NCBI GenBank assembly: GCA_964019135.1
Contig: OZ025255.1
Span: 5,642,001 to 5,706,000, forward strand
Source: Arenicola marina
Taxonomy: Eukaryota; Annelida; Polychaeta; Arenicolidae
DNA: 64,000 bases
Reading direction: 5' to 3'
Part shown: piece after piece, positions 47,401-60,000 of the stretch
Layout: each line of letters opens with the position of its first letter
Position numbering within the stretch: position 1 is the stretch's first letter
The notes under the pieces: model-generated
What the model was told of the DNA's origin: nothing
Seen by the model: the letters and a program-made list of their open reading frames with translations, nothing else
The model's database searches: none
Translations under genes and position numbers: made by a program

Positions 47401-48810
47401 ATCGCGGACACGCCTCCAAAAAGGGCTGCCGCCTGGCTAAGCGGCGAAATCATGGCTGGCGGTCACTTCCAAATTTTATTGTGAGCTACAGACAAGACGG
47501 AAAATTCTGTAATTTGGAGGATAGACACTTCGGTATTATACGAATCGGCAAAGCAGCGTTAGAGACCAGGCTGGCGGCTTCCTTTAAGTTGTTTTGGCAT
47601 GGAACCAACACTTTATTGCCAGATTCCAACAGCGAAAGTTCTAACTATATAGTTTGGAGGATTGGAGTGAGTTTGAGTCAGATACCGAACGAAATTTCAT
47701 GATTATAACTTAGTATATATATTGGTATTGCCAGTATTAGTGTGACAGTATGAACAATTATTTTTGAAATGATGAACGTATTTTATGTCATGATAGACGG
47801 CAACATATGGGACACCACGTGACCAAAGGGGGACTGGCGGTTGGTAAGGACCCATTTAAATCATGTGTTTTATCTTTCTTTCAAACAGCTCCAGTGTTGC
47901 CTAAGTAATTGGCTTTTCCAAAAGTGCTGGCGAGATAATTTGACCCAATGTATAGTTTGTGTTTCTGTTGAATCAGTGTCATTACAGACTCTCAGACAGG
48001 ACGCTTCCATGTTCACAGCAAACAAAAACACACTTTGGCAAAGTTTACAACATGTCATGACTGTACCGCGGTAATTACCACAAACTGCATATAATTTTAA
48101 TTTCTGCAAAACTTATGCCCGGGCGGACAATGGTTGGGCTGCGGGGTGCGTGCGCTATGCGTGGTGGACCACCCGGCTGGGAAGGGGGGGGGACCGGAGG
48201 GTTGGGGTGACGGGACGGCGGGGGGGGGGGGGGGGTGATGGGATGGGGGTGGGGGTGAAAAGGGCACGAAATGGCGTCCGGACAGTCGTGGTTGTTCCGC
48301 TTAGCTTCTTCAGTGACGACCGCTCCAGCCCAAGAGGACATTGCGTGATATGCTATATACCCCCCCCCCCGCCATTCCACCCCCCACCCCGTGTCACCGT
48401 CACACAACGCTTATTACAGTCCTTAAAGCAATCCAGGGTGAGTTTTGCATATCAGCCCACGATGATTGTACAGCTGTTTTGTCCTCTACACTTTTGTAGG
48501 CAACAGGACATTAAAACATACGCATCGCAGATTTTCTTCAGTCTCATTTGCGCACAAAACGCAGCTAACGAGGCAGAGATATATTGGGTGTAACTAAGGA
48601 ATTATTGTCCGATGTGTAAGTTCATAAACGAACGACATCAACAGTAATAGCGATTGTGCCAGGAGTTTATACTCGAAGTATTGGACAAATTATCTTGGTT
48701 TTACAGCTTCATCGTTTAAATGCCTTTACAACGCATTTAAACCCAATATCTTAGTTACGCCCAATAATAACAGGTTATGACTAGGCAACAACAGCGAATT
48801 ATTCATAGGA
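44408..48810. other. Single-copy DNA, no gene recognised
   Basis: Contains short simple repeats: CCCCCT hexamers near 44776-44800, TTTCA pentamers near 45626-45640, and poly-G or poly-C runs near 45020, 46069 and 48219. I recognise no exon, RNA gene or element; open frames below 150 codons are unfamiliar. Confidence 0.5.
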
Positions 48811-50016
48811 AGTGTCATACGAAAAGAGAGTCCGGTAAAGGAGTCTCCAAGTGTAATTAGTACGGTAAGAGTGTCATTCACGAGAGAGAGGCCGGTATTA
48901 AAGGAGGCTCCAAGTGTAATTAGTACGGTAAGAGTGTCATTCACCAGAGAGAGGCCGGTATTAAAGAAGGCTCCAAGTGTAATTAGTACGGTAAGAGTGT
49001 CATTCACCAGAGAGAGGCCGGTAAAGGAGGCTCCAAGTGTAATTAGTACGGTAAGAGTGTCATTCACCAGAGAAAGGCCGGTATTAAAGGAGGCTCCAAG
49101 TGTAATTAGTACGGTAAGAGTGTCATTCACCAGAGAGAGGCCGGTATTAAAGGAGGCTCCAAGTGTAATTAGTACGGTAAGAGTGTCATTCACCAGAGAG
49201 AGGCCGGTATTAAAGAAGGCTCCAAGTGTAATTAGTACGGTAAGAGTGTCATTCACCAGAGAGAGGCCGGTAAAGGAGGCTCCAAGTGTAATTAGTACGG
49301 TAAGAGTGTCATTCACCAGAGAGAGGCCGGTATTAAAGGAGACTCGAAATGTAATTAGTACGGTAAGAGTGTCATTCACCAGAGAGAGGCCGGTATTAAA
49401 GGAGGCTCCAAGTGTAATTAGTACGGTAAGAGTGTCATTCACCAGAGAGAGGCCGGTAAAGGAGGCTCCAAGTGTAATTAGTACGGTAAGAGTGTCATTC
49501 ACCAGAGAGAGGCCGGTATTAAAGGAGGCTCCAAGTGTAATTAGTACGGTAAGAGTGTCATTCACCAGAGAGAGGCCGGTATTAAAGGAGGCTCCAAGTG
49601 TAATTAGTACGGTAAGAGTGTCATTCACCAGAGAGAGGCCGGTAAAGGAGGCTCCAAGTGTAATTAGTACGGTAAGAGTGTCATTCACCAGAGAGAGGCC
49701 GGTAAAGGAGACTCCAAGTGTAATTAGTACGGTAAGAGTGTCATTCACCAGATAGAGGCCGGTAAAGGAGACTCCAAGTGTAAATAGTACGGTAAGAGTG
49801 TCATTCACCAGAGAGAGGCCGGTAAAGGAGGCTCCAAGTGTAATTAGTACGGTAAGAGTGTCATTCACCAGAGAGAGGCCGGTATTAAAGGAGACTCCAA
49901 GTGTAATTAGAATGGTAAGAGTGTCATTCACCAGAGAGAGGCCGGTATTAAAGGAGGCTCCATGTGTAATTAGTACGGTAAGAGTATCATTCACCAGAAA
50001 GAGGCCGGTAAAGGAG

Positions 50017-51101
50017 GCTCCAAGTGTAATTAGTACGGTAAGAGTGTCATTCACCAGAGAGAGGCCGGTATTAAAAGAGGCTCCAAGTGTAATTAGTACG
50101 GTAAGAGTGTCATTCACCAGATAGAGGCCGGTATTAAAGGAGACTCCAAGTGTAATTAGTACGGTAAGAGTGTCATTCACCAGATAGAGGCCGGTAAAGG
50201 AGACTCCAAGTGTAAATAGTACGGTAAGAGTGTCATTCACCAGAGAGAGGCCGGTAAAGGAGGCTCCAAGTGTAATTAGTACGGTAAGAGTGTCATTCAC
50301 CAGAGAAAGGCCGGTATTAAAGGAGGCTCCAAGTGTAATTAGTACGGTAAGAGTGTCATTCACCAGATAGAGGCCGGTAAAGGAGACTCCAAGTGTAAAT
50401 AGTACGGTAAGAGTGTCATTCACCAGAGAGAGGCCGGTAAAGGAGGCTCCAAGTGTAATTAGTACGGTAAGAGTGTCATTCACCAGAGAGAGGCCGGTAA
50501 AGGAGGCCCCAAGTGTAATTAGTACGGTAAGAGTGTCATTCACCAGAGAGAGGCCGGTAAAGGAATGGGGCTATTAGTGTAATTAGTACGGTAACCAGAG
50601 AGAGGCCGGTAAAGGAGACTCCAAGTGTAATTCGTACGGTAAGAGTGTCATTCACCAGATAGAGGCCGGTAAAGGAGACTCCAAGTGTAAATAGTACGGT
50701 AAGAGTGTCATTCACCAGAGAGAGGCCGGTATTAAAGGAGGCTCCAAGTGTAATTAGTACGGTAAGAGTGTCATTCACCAGAGAGAGGCCGGTATTAAAG
50801 GAGACTCCAAGTGTAATTAGTACGGTAAGAGTGTCATTCACCAGATAGAGGCCGGTAAAGGAGACTCCAAGTGTAAATAGTACGGTAAGAGTGTCATTCA
50901 CCAGAGAGAGGCCGGTAAAGGAGGCTCCAAGTGTAATTAGTACGGTAAGAGTGTCATTCACCAGAGAGAGCCGGTAAAGGAGGCCCCAAGTGTAATTAGT
51001 ACGGTAAGAGTGTCATTCACCAGAGAGAGGCCGGTAAAGGAATGGGGCTCCTAGTGTAATTAGTACGGTAACCAGAGAGAGGCCGGTAAAGGAGACTCCA
51101 A
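50017..51101. repeat. Segment of the 60/63-bp array recurring 11516 bp to the right
   Basis: Landmarks at 50565 and 51042 (a junction unit with AATGGGGCT) and the reading-frame limits 50536-50961 recur at 62081, 62558 and 62052-62477. The constant offset is 11516. Further left the offset is 11390, a difference of 126 bases (two 63-bp units). Confidence 0.85.
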
Positions 51102-52338
51102 GTGTAATTCGTACGGTAAGAGTGTCATTCACCAGAGAGAGGCCGGTAAAGGAGACTCCAAGTGTAACTAGTACGGTAAGAGTGTCATTCACTAGAGAGA
51201 GGCCGGTATTAAAGGAGGCTCCAAGTGTAATTGGTACGGTAAGAGTGTCATTCACCAGAGAGAGGCCGGTATTAAAGGAGGCTCCAAGTGTAATTAGTAC
51301 GGTAAGAGTGTCATTCACCAGAGAGAGGCCGGTATTAAAGGAGGCTCCAAATGTAATTAGTACGGTAAGAGTGTCATTCACCAGAGAGAGGCCGGTAAAG
51401 GAGGCTCCAAGTGTAATTAGTACGGTAAGAGTGTCATTCACCAGAGAGAGGCCGGTAAAGGAGGCGCCAAGTGTAATTAGTACGGTAAGAGTGTCATTCA
51501 CCAGAGAGAGGCCGATATTAAAGGAGGCTCCAAGTGTAATTAGTGCGGTAAGAGTGTCATTCACCAGAGAGAGGCCGGTATTAAAGGAGGCTCCAAGTGT
51601 AATTAGTACGGTAAGAGTGTCATACATCAGAGAGAGACCGGTATTAAAGGAGGCTCCAAGTGTAATTAGTACGGTAAGAGTGTCATTCATCAGAGAGAGG
51701 CCGGTATTAAAGGAGGCTCCAAGTGTAATTAGTACGGTAAGAGTGTCATACATCAGAGAGAGGCCGGTATTAAAGGAGGCTCCAAGTGTAATTAGTACGG
51801 TAAGAGTGTCATTCATCAGAGAGAGGCCGGTATTAAAGGAGGCTCCAAGTGTAATTAGTACGGTAAGAGTGTCATTCACCAGAGAGAGGCCGGTAAACGA
51901 GACTCCAAGTGTAATTAGTACGGTAAGAGTGTCATTCACCAGAGAGAGGCCGGTATTTAAGGAGGCTCCAAGTGTAATTAGTACGGTAAGAGTGTCATAC
52001 ACCAGAGAGAGGCCGGTATTAAAGGAGGCTCCAAGTGTAATTAGTACGGTAAGAGTGTCATTCACCAGAGAGAGGCCGGTATTAAAGGAGGCTCCAAGTG
52101 TAATTAGTGCGGTAAGAGTGTCATTCACCAGAGAGAGGACGGTATTAAAGGAGGCTCCAAGTGTAATTAGTACGGTAAGAGTGTCATTCATCAGAGAGAG
52201 GCGGGTATTAAAGGACGCTCCAAGTGTAATTAGTACGGAAAGAGTGTCATTCATCAGAGAGAGGCGGGTATTAAAGGACGCTCCAAGTGTAATTAGTACG
52301 GTAAGAGTGTCATTCACCAGAGAGAGGCCGGTAAAGGA

Positions 52339-55300
52339 ATGGGGCTCCAAGTGTAATTAGTACGGTAACCAGAGAGAGGCCGGTAAAGGAGACTCCAAGT
52401 GTAATTAGTACGGTAAGAGTGTCATTCACCAGAGAGAGGCCGGTATTAAAGGAGGCTCCAAATGTAATTAGTACGGTAAGAGTGTCATTCACCAGAGAGA
52501 GGCGGGTATTAAAGGACGCTCCAAGTGTAATTAGTACGGTAAGAGTGTCATTCACCAGAGAGAGGCCGATATTAAAGGAGGCTCCAGAGAGAGAGAGGCG
52601 GGTATTAAAGGACGCTCCAAGTGTAATTAGTACGGTAAGAGTGTCATTCACCAGAGAGAGGCCGATATTAAAGGAGGCTCCAAGTGTAATTATTACGGTA
52701 AGAGTGTCATTCACCAGAGAGAAGCCGGTATTAAAGGAGGCTCCAAGTGTAATTAGTACGGTAAGAGTGTCATTCACGAGAGAGAGGCCGTTATTAAAGG
52801 ACGCTCCAAGTGTAATTAGTACGGTAAGAGTGTCATTCACCAGAGAGAGGCCGGTAAAGGAGGCTCCAAGTGTAATTAGTACGGTAGTAGTGTCATTCAC
52901 CAGAGAGAGGCCGGTATTAAAGGAGGCTCCAAGTGTAATTAGTACGGTAAGAGTGTCATTCACCAGAGAGAGGCCGGTAAAGGAGGCTCCAAGTGTAATT
53001 AGTACGGTAAGAGTGTCATTCACCAGAGAAAGGCCGGTATTAAAGGAGGCTTCAAGTGTAATTAGTACGGTAAGAGTGTCATTCATCAGAGAGAGGCCGG
53101 TATTAAAGGAGGCTCCAAGTGTAATTAGTACGGTAAGAGTGTCATTCACCAGAGAGAGGCCGGTAAAGGAGGCTCCAAGTGTAATTAGTACGGTAAGAGT
53201 GTCATTCACCAGAGAGAGGCCGGTAAACGAGACTCCAAGTGTAATGAGTACGGTAAGAGTGTCATTCACCAGAGAGAGGCCGGTAAAGGAGGCTCCAAGT
53301 GTAATTAGTACGGTAAGAGTGTCATTCACCAGAGAGAGGCCGGTATTAAAGGAGACTCGAAATGTAATTAGTACGGTAAGAGTGTCATTCACCAGAGAGA
53401 GGCCGGTATTAAAGGAGGCTCCAAGTGTAATTAGTACGGTAAGAGTGTCATTCATCAGAGAGAGGCCGGTATTAAAGGAGGCTCCAAGTGTAATTATTAC
53501 GGTAAGAGTGTCATTCACCAGAGAGAGGCCGGTAAACGAGACTCCAAGTGTAATTAGTACGGTAAGAGTGTCATTCATCAGAGAGAGGCGGGTATTAAAG
53601 GACGCTCCAAGTGTAATTAGTACGGTAAGAGTGTCATTCACCAGAGAAAGGCCGGTATTAAAGGAGGCTCCAAATGTAATTAGTACGGTAAGAGTGTCAT
53701 TCACCAGAGAGAGGCCGGTAAAGGAGGCTCCAAGTGTAATTAGTACGGTAAGAGTGTCATTCACCAGAGAGAGGCCGGTAAAGGAGGCGCCAAGTGTAAT
53801 TAGTACGGTAAGAGTGTCATTCACCAGAGAGAGGCCGATATTAAAGGAGGCTCCAAGTGTAATTAGTGCGGTAAGAGTGTCATTCACCAGAGAGAGGCCG
53901 GTATTAAAGGAGGCTCCAAGTGTAATTAGTACGGTAAGAGTGTCATACATCAGAGAGAGACCGGTATTAAAGGAGGCTCCAAGTGTAATTAGTACGGTAA
54001 GAGTGTCATTCATCAGAGAGAGGCCGGTATTAAAGGAGGCTCCAAGTGTAATTAGTACGGTAAGAGTGTCATACATCAGAGAGAGGCCGGTATTAAAGGA
54101 GGCTCCAAGTGTAATTAGTACGGTAAGAGTGTCATTCATCAGAGAGAGGCCGGTATTAAAGGAGGCTCCAAGTGTAATTAGTACGGTAAGAGTGTCATTC
54201 ACCAGAGAGAAGCCGGTAAACGAGACTCCAAGTGTAATTAGTACGGTAAGAGTGTCATTCACCAGAGAGAGGCCGGTATTTAAGGAGGCTCCAAGTGTAA
54301 TTAGTACGGTAAGAGTGTCATACACCAGAGAGAGGCCGGTATTAAAGGAGGCTCCAAGTGTAATTAGTACGGTAAGAGTGTCATTCACCAGAGAGAGGCC
54401 GGTATTAAAGGAGGCTCCAAGTGTAATTAGTGCGGTAAGAGTGTCATTCACCAGAGAGAGGACGGTATTAAAGGAGGCTCCAAGTGTAATTAGTACGGTA
54501 AGAGTGTCATTCATCAGAGAGAGGCGGGTATTAAAGGACGCTCCAAGTGTAATTAGTACGGAAAGAGTGTCATTCATCAGAGAGAGGCGGGTATTAAAGG
54601 ACGCTCCAAGTGTAATTAGTACGGTAAGAGTGTCATTCACCAGAGAGAGGCCGGTAAAGGAATGGGGCTCCAAGTGTAATTAGTACGGTAACCAGAGAGA
54701 GGCCGGTAAAGGAGACTCCAAGTGTAATTAGTACGGTAAGAGTGTCATTCACCAGAGAGAGGCCGGTATTAAAGGAGGCTCCAAATGTAATTAGTACGGT
54801 AAGAGTGTCATTCACCAGAGAGAGGCGGGTATTAAAGGACGCTCCAAGTGTAATTAGTACGGTAAGAGTGTCATTCACCAGAGAGAGGCCGATATTAAAG
54901 GAGGCTCCAGAGAGAGAGAGGCGGGTATTAAAGGACGCTCCAAGTGTAATTAGTACGGTAAGAGTGTCATTCACCAGAGAGAGGCCGATATTAAAGGAGG
55001 CTCCAAGTGTAATTATTACGGTAAGAGTGTCATTCACCAGAGAGAAGCCGGTATTAAAGGAGGCTCCAAGTGTAATTAGTACGGTAAGAGTGTCATTCAC
55101 GAGAGAGAGGCCGTTATTAAAGGACGCTCCAAGTGTAATTAGTACGGTAAGAGTGTCATTCACCAGAGAGAGGCCGGTAAAGGAGGCTCCAAGTGTAATT
55201 AGTACGGTAGTAGTGTCATTCACCAGAGAGAGGCCGGTATTAAAGGAGGCTCCAAGTGTAATTAGTACGGTAAGAGTGTCATTCACCAGAGAGAGGCCGG

Positions 55301-56984
55301 TAAAGGAGGCTCCAAGTGTAATTAGTACGGTAAGAGTGTCATTCACCAGAGAAAGGCCGGTATTAAAGGAGGCTTCAAGTGTAATTAGTACGGTAAGAGT
55401 GTCATTCATCAGAGAGAGGCCGGTATTAAAGGAGGCTCCAAGTGTAATTAGTACGGTAAGAGTGTCATTCACCAGAGAGAGGCCGGTAAAGGAGGCTCCA
55501 AGTGTAATTAGTACGGTAAGAGTGTCATTCACCAGAGAGAGGCCGGTAAACGAGACTCCAAGTGTAATGAGTACGGTAAGAGTGTCATTCACCAGAGAGA
55601 GGCCGGTAAAGGAGGCTCCAAGTGTAATTAGTACGGTAAGAGTGTCATTCACCAGAGAGAGGCCGGTATTAAAGGAGACTCGAAATGTAATTAGTACGGT
55701 AAGAGTGTCATTCACCAGAGAGAGGCCGGTATTAAAGGAGGCTCCAAGTGTAATTAGTACGGTAAGAGTGTCATTCATCAGAGAGAGGCCGGTATTAAAG
55801 GAGGCTCCAAGTGTAATTATTACGGTAAGAGTGTCATTCACCAGAGAGAGGCCGGTAAACGAGACTCCAAGTGTAATTAGTACGGTAAGAGTGTCATTCA
55901 TCAGAGAGAGGCGGGTATTAAAGGACGCTCCAAGTGTAATTAGTACGGTAAGAGTGTCATTCACCAGAGAAAGGCCGGTATTAAAGGAGGCTCCAAGTGT
56001 AATTAGTACGGTAAGAGTGTCATTCATCAGAGAGAGGCCGGTATCAAAGGAGGCTCCAAGTGTAATTAGTACGGTAAGAGTGTCATTCACCAGAGAGAGG
56101 CCGGTATTAAAGGAGGCTCCAAGTGTAATTAGTACGGTAAGAGTGTCATTCACCAGAGAGAGGCGGGTATTAAAGGACGCTCCAAGTGTAATTAGTACGG
56201 TAAGAGTGTCATTCACCAGAGAGAGGCCGGTATTTAAGGAGGCTCCAAGTGTAATTAGTACGGTAAGAGTGTCATTCACCAGAGAGAGGCGGGTATTAAA
56301 GGAGGCTCCAAGTGTAATTAGTACGGTAAGAGTGTCATTCACCAGAGAGAGGCGGGTATTAAAGGAGGCTCCAAGTGTAATTAGTACGGTAAGAGTGTCA
56401 TTCACCAGAGAGAGGCCGGTATTAAAGGAGGCTCCAAGTGTAATTGGTACGGTAAGAGTGTCATTCACCAGAGAGAGGCCGGTATTAAAGGAGGCTCCAA
56501 GTGTAATTAGTACGGTAAGAGTGTCATTCACCAGAGAGAGGCCGGTATTAAAGGAGGCTCCAAGTGTAATTAGTACGGTAAGAGTGTCATTCACCAGAGA
56601 GAGGGCGGTATTAAAGGAGGCTCCAAGTGTAATTAGTACGGTAAGAGTGTCATTCATCAGAGAGAGGCCGGTATTAAAGGAGGCTCCAAGTGTAATTAGT
56701 ACGGTAAGAGTGTCATTCACCAGAGAGCGGCCGGTATTAAAGGAGGCTCCAAGTGTAATTAGTACGGTAAGAGTGTCATTCACCAGAGAGAGGCGGGTAT
56801 TAAAGGAGGCTCCAAGTGTAATTAGTACGGTAAGAGTGTCATTCACCAGAGAGAGGCCGGTATTAAAGGAGGCTCCAAGTGTAATTAATACGGTAAGAGT
56901 GTCATTCACCAGAGAGAGGCGGGTATTAAAGAAGGCTCCAAGTGTTATTAGTACGGTAAGAGTGTCATTCACCAGAGAGAGGCC
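52339..56984. repeat. 2323-bp higher-order repeat inside the 60/63-bp array
   Basis: The order of variant units from 52339 to 54661 is repeated from 54662 for at least about 1.3 kb, including an odd unit where GCTCCAGAGAGAGAGAGG replaces a whole segment (near 52583 and 54906). The part from about 51340 to 52338 is a further partial copy of 53663-54661. After about 55985 the third copy switches to a different unit order. Confidence 0.85.
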
Positions 56985-57002
56985 GGTATTAAATGAGGGC
57001 TC

Positions 57003-60000
57003 CAAGTGTACTTAGTACGGTAAGAGTGTCATTCACCAGTGAGAGGCCGGTAAAGGAGACTCCAAGTGTAATTAGTACGGTAAGAGTGTCATTCACCAGA
57101 GAGAGGCGGGTATTAAAGGAGGCTCCAAGTGTAATTAGTACGGTAAGAGTGTCATTCACCAGAGAGAGGCCGGTATTAAAGGAGGCTCCAAGTGTAATTA
57201 GTACGGTAAGAGTGTCATTCACCAGAGAGAGGACGGTATTAAAGGAGGCTCCAAGTGTAATTAGTACGGTAAGAGTGTCATTCACCAGAGAGAGGCCGGT
57301 ATTAAAGGAGGCTCCAAGTGTAATTAGTACGGTAAGAGTGTCATTCACCAGAGAGAGGCCGGTATTAAAGGAGGCTCCAAGTGTAATTAGTGCGGTAAGA
57401 GTGTCATTCACCAGAGAGAGGACGGTATTAAAGGAGGCTCCAAGTGTAATTAGTACGGTAAGAGTGTCATTCATCAGAGAGAGGCGGGTATTAAAGGACG
57501 CTCCAAGTGTAATTAGTACGGTAAGAGTGTCATTCACCAAAGAGAGGCCGGTACAGGAGGCTCCAAGTGTAATTAGCACGGTAAGAGTGTCATTCACCAG
57601 AGAGAGGCCGGTATTAAAGGAGGCTCCAAGTGTAATTAGTACGGTAAGAGTGTCATTCACCAGAGAGAGGCCGGTAAAGGAGGCTCCAAGTGTAATTAGT
57701 ACGGTAAGAGTGTCATTCACCAGAGAAAGGCCGGTATTAAAGGAGGCTCCAAGTGTAATTAGTACGGTAAGAGTGTCATTCACCAGAGAGAGGCCGGTAA
57801 ACGAGACTCCAAGTGTAATTAGTACAGTAAGAGTGTCATTCACCAGAGAGAGGCCGGTAAAGGAGGCTCCAAGTGTAATTAGTACGGTAAGAGTGTCATT
57901 CACCAGAGAGAGGCCGGTATTAAAGAAGGCTCCAAGTGTAATTAGTACGGTAAGAGTGTCATTCACCAGAGAGAGGCCGGTAAAGGAGGCTCCAAGTGTA
58001 ATTAGTACGGTAAGAGTGTCATTCACCAGAGAGAGGCCGGTATTAAAGGAGACTCGAAATGTAATTAGTACGGTAAGAGTGTCATTCACCAGAGAGAGGC
58101 CGGTATTAAAGGAGGCTCCAAGTGTAATTAGTACGGTAAGAGTGTCATTCACCAGAGAGAGGCCGGTAAAGGAGGCTCCAAGTGTAATTAGTACGGTAAG
58201 AGTGTCATTCACCAGAGAGAGGCCGGTAAACGAGACTCCAAGTGTAATGAGTACGGTAAGAGTGTCATTCACCAGAGAGAGGCCGGTAAAGGAGGCTCCA
58301 AGTGTAATTAGTACGGTAAGAGTGTCATTCACCAGAGAGAGGCCGGTATTAAAGGAGACTCGAAATGTAATTAGTACGGTAAGAGTGTCATTCACCAGAG
58401 AGAGGCCGGTATTAAAGGAGGCTCCAAGTGTAATTAGTACGGTAAGAGTGTCATTCATCAGAGAGAGGCCGGTATTAAAGGAGGCTCCAAGTGTAATTAT
58501 TACGGTAAGAGTGTCATTCACCAGAGAGAGGCCGGTAAACGAGACTCCAAGTGTAATTAGTACGGTAAGAGTGTCATTCATCAGAGAGAGGCGGGTATTA
58601 AAGGACGCTCCAAGTGTAATTAGTACGGTAAGAGTGTCATTCACCAGAGAAAGGCCGGTATTAAAGGAGGCTCCAAGTGTAATTAGTACGGTAAGAGTGT
58701 CATTCATCAGAGAGAGGCCGGTATCAAAGGAGGCTCCAAGTGTAAATAGTACGGTAAGAGTGTCATTCACCAGAGAGAGGCCGGTATTAAAGGAGGCTCC
58801 AAGTGTAATTAGTACGGTAAGAGTGTCATTCACCAGAGAGAGGCGGGTATTAAAGGACGCTCCAAGTGTAATTAGTACGGTAAGAGTGTCATTCACCAGA
58901 GAGAGGCCGGTATTTAAGGAGGCTCCAAGTGTAATTAGTACGGTAAGAGTGTCATTCACCAGAGAGAGGCGGGTATTAAAGGAGGCTCCAAGTGTAATTA
59001 GTACGGTAAGAGTGTCATTCACCAGAGAGAGGCGGGTATTAAAGGAGGCTCCAAGTGTAATTAGTACGGTAAGAGTGTCATTCACCAGAGAGAGGCCGGT
59101 ATTAAAGGAGGCTCCAAGTGTAATTGGTACGGTAAGAGTGTCATTCACCAGAGAGAGGCCGGTATTAAAGGAGGCTCCAAGTGTAATTAGTACGGTAAGA
59201 GTGTCATTCACCAGAGAGAGGCCGGTATTAAAGGAGGCTCCAAGTGTAATTAGTACGGTAAGAGTGTCATTCACCAGAGAGAGGGCGGTATTAAAGGAGG
59301 CTCCAAGTGTAATTAGTACGGTAAGAGTGTCATTCATCAGAGAGAGGCCGGTATTAAAGGAGGCTCCAAGTGTAATTAGTACGGTAAGAGTGTCATTCAC
59401 CAGAGAGCGGCCGGTATTAAAGGAGGCTCCAAGTGTAATTAGTACGGTAAGAGTGTCATTCACCAGAGAGAGGCGGGTATTAAAGGAGGCTCCAAGTGTA
59501 ATTAGTACGGTAAGAGTGTCATTCACCAGAGAGAGGCCGGTATTAAAGGAGGCTCCAAGTGTAATTAATACGGTAAGAGTGTCATTCACCAGAGAGAGGC
59601 GGGTATTAAAGAAGGCTCCAAGTGTTATTAGTACGGTAAGAGTGTCATTCACCAGAGAGAGGCCGGTATTAAATGAGGGCTCCAAGTGTACTTAGTACGG
59701 TAAGAGTGTCATTCACCAGTGAGAGGCCGGTAAAGGAGACTCCAAGTGTAATTAGTACGGTAAGAGTGTCATTCACCAGAGAGAGGCGGGTATTAAAGGA
59801 GGCTCCAAGTGTAATTAGTACGGTAAGAGTGTCATTCACCAGAGAGAGGCCGGTATTAAAGGAGGCTCCAAGTGTAATTAGTACGGTAAGAGTGTCATTC
59901 ACCAGAGAGAGGACGGTATTAAAGGAGGCTCCAAGTGTAATTAGTACGGTAAGAGTGTCATTCACCAGAGAGAGGCCGGTATTAAAGGAGGCTCCAAGTG

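Noticed and set aside
23480-48810. tRNA, snRNA, LINE reverse transcriptase or LTR element remains
   Set aside because: I looked for box B-like GGTTCGAATC words, reverse-transcriptase motifs and paired long terminal repeats and saw none convincing. A database search could still find diverged copies.
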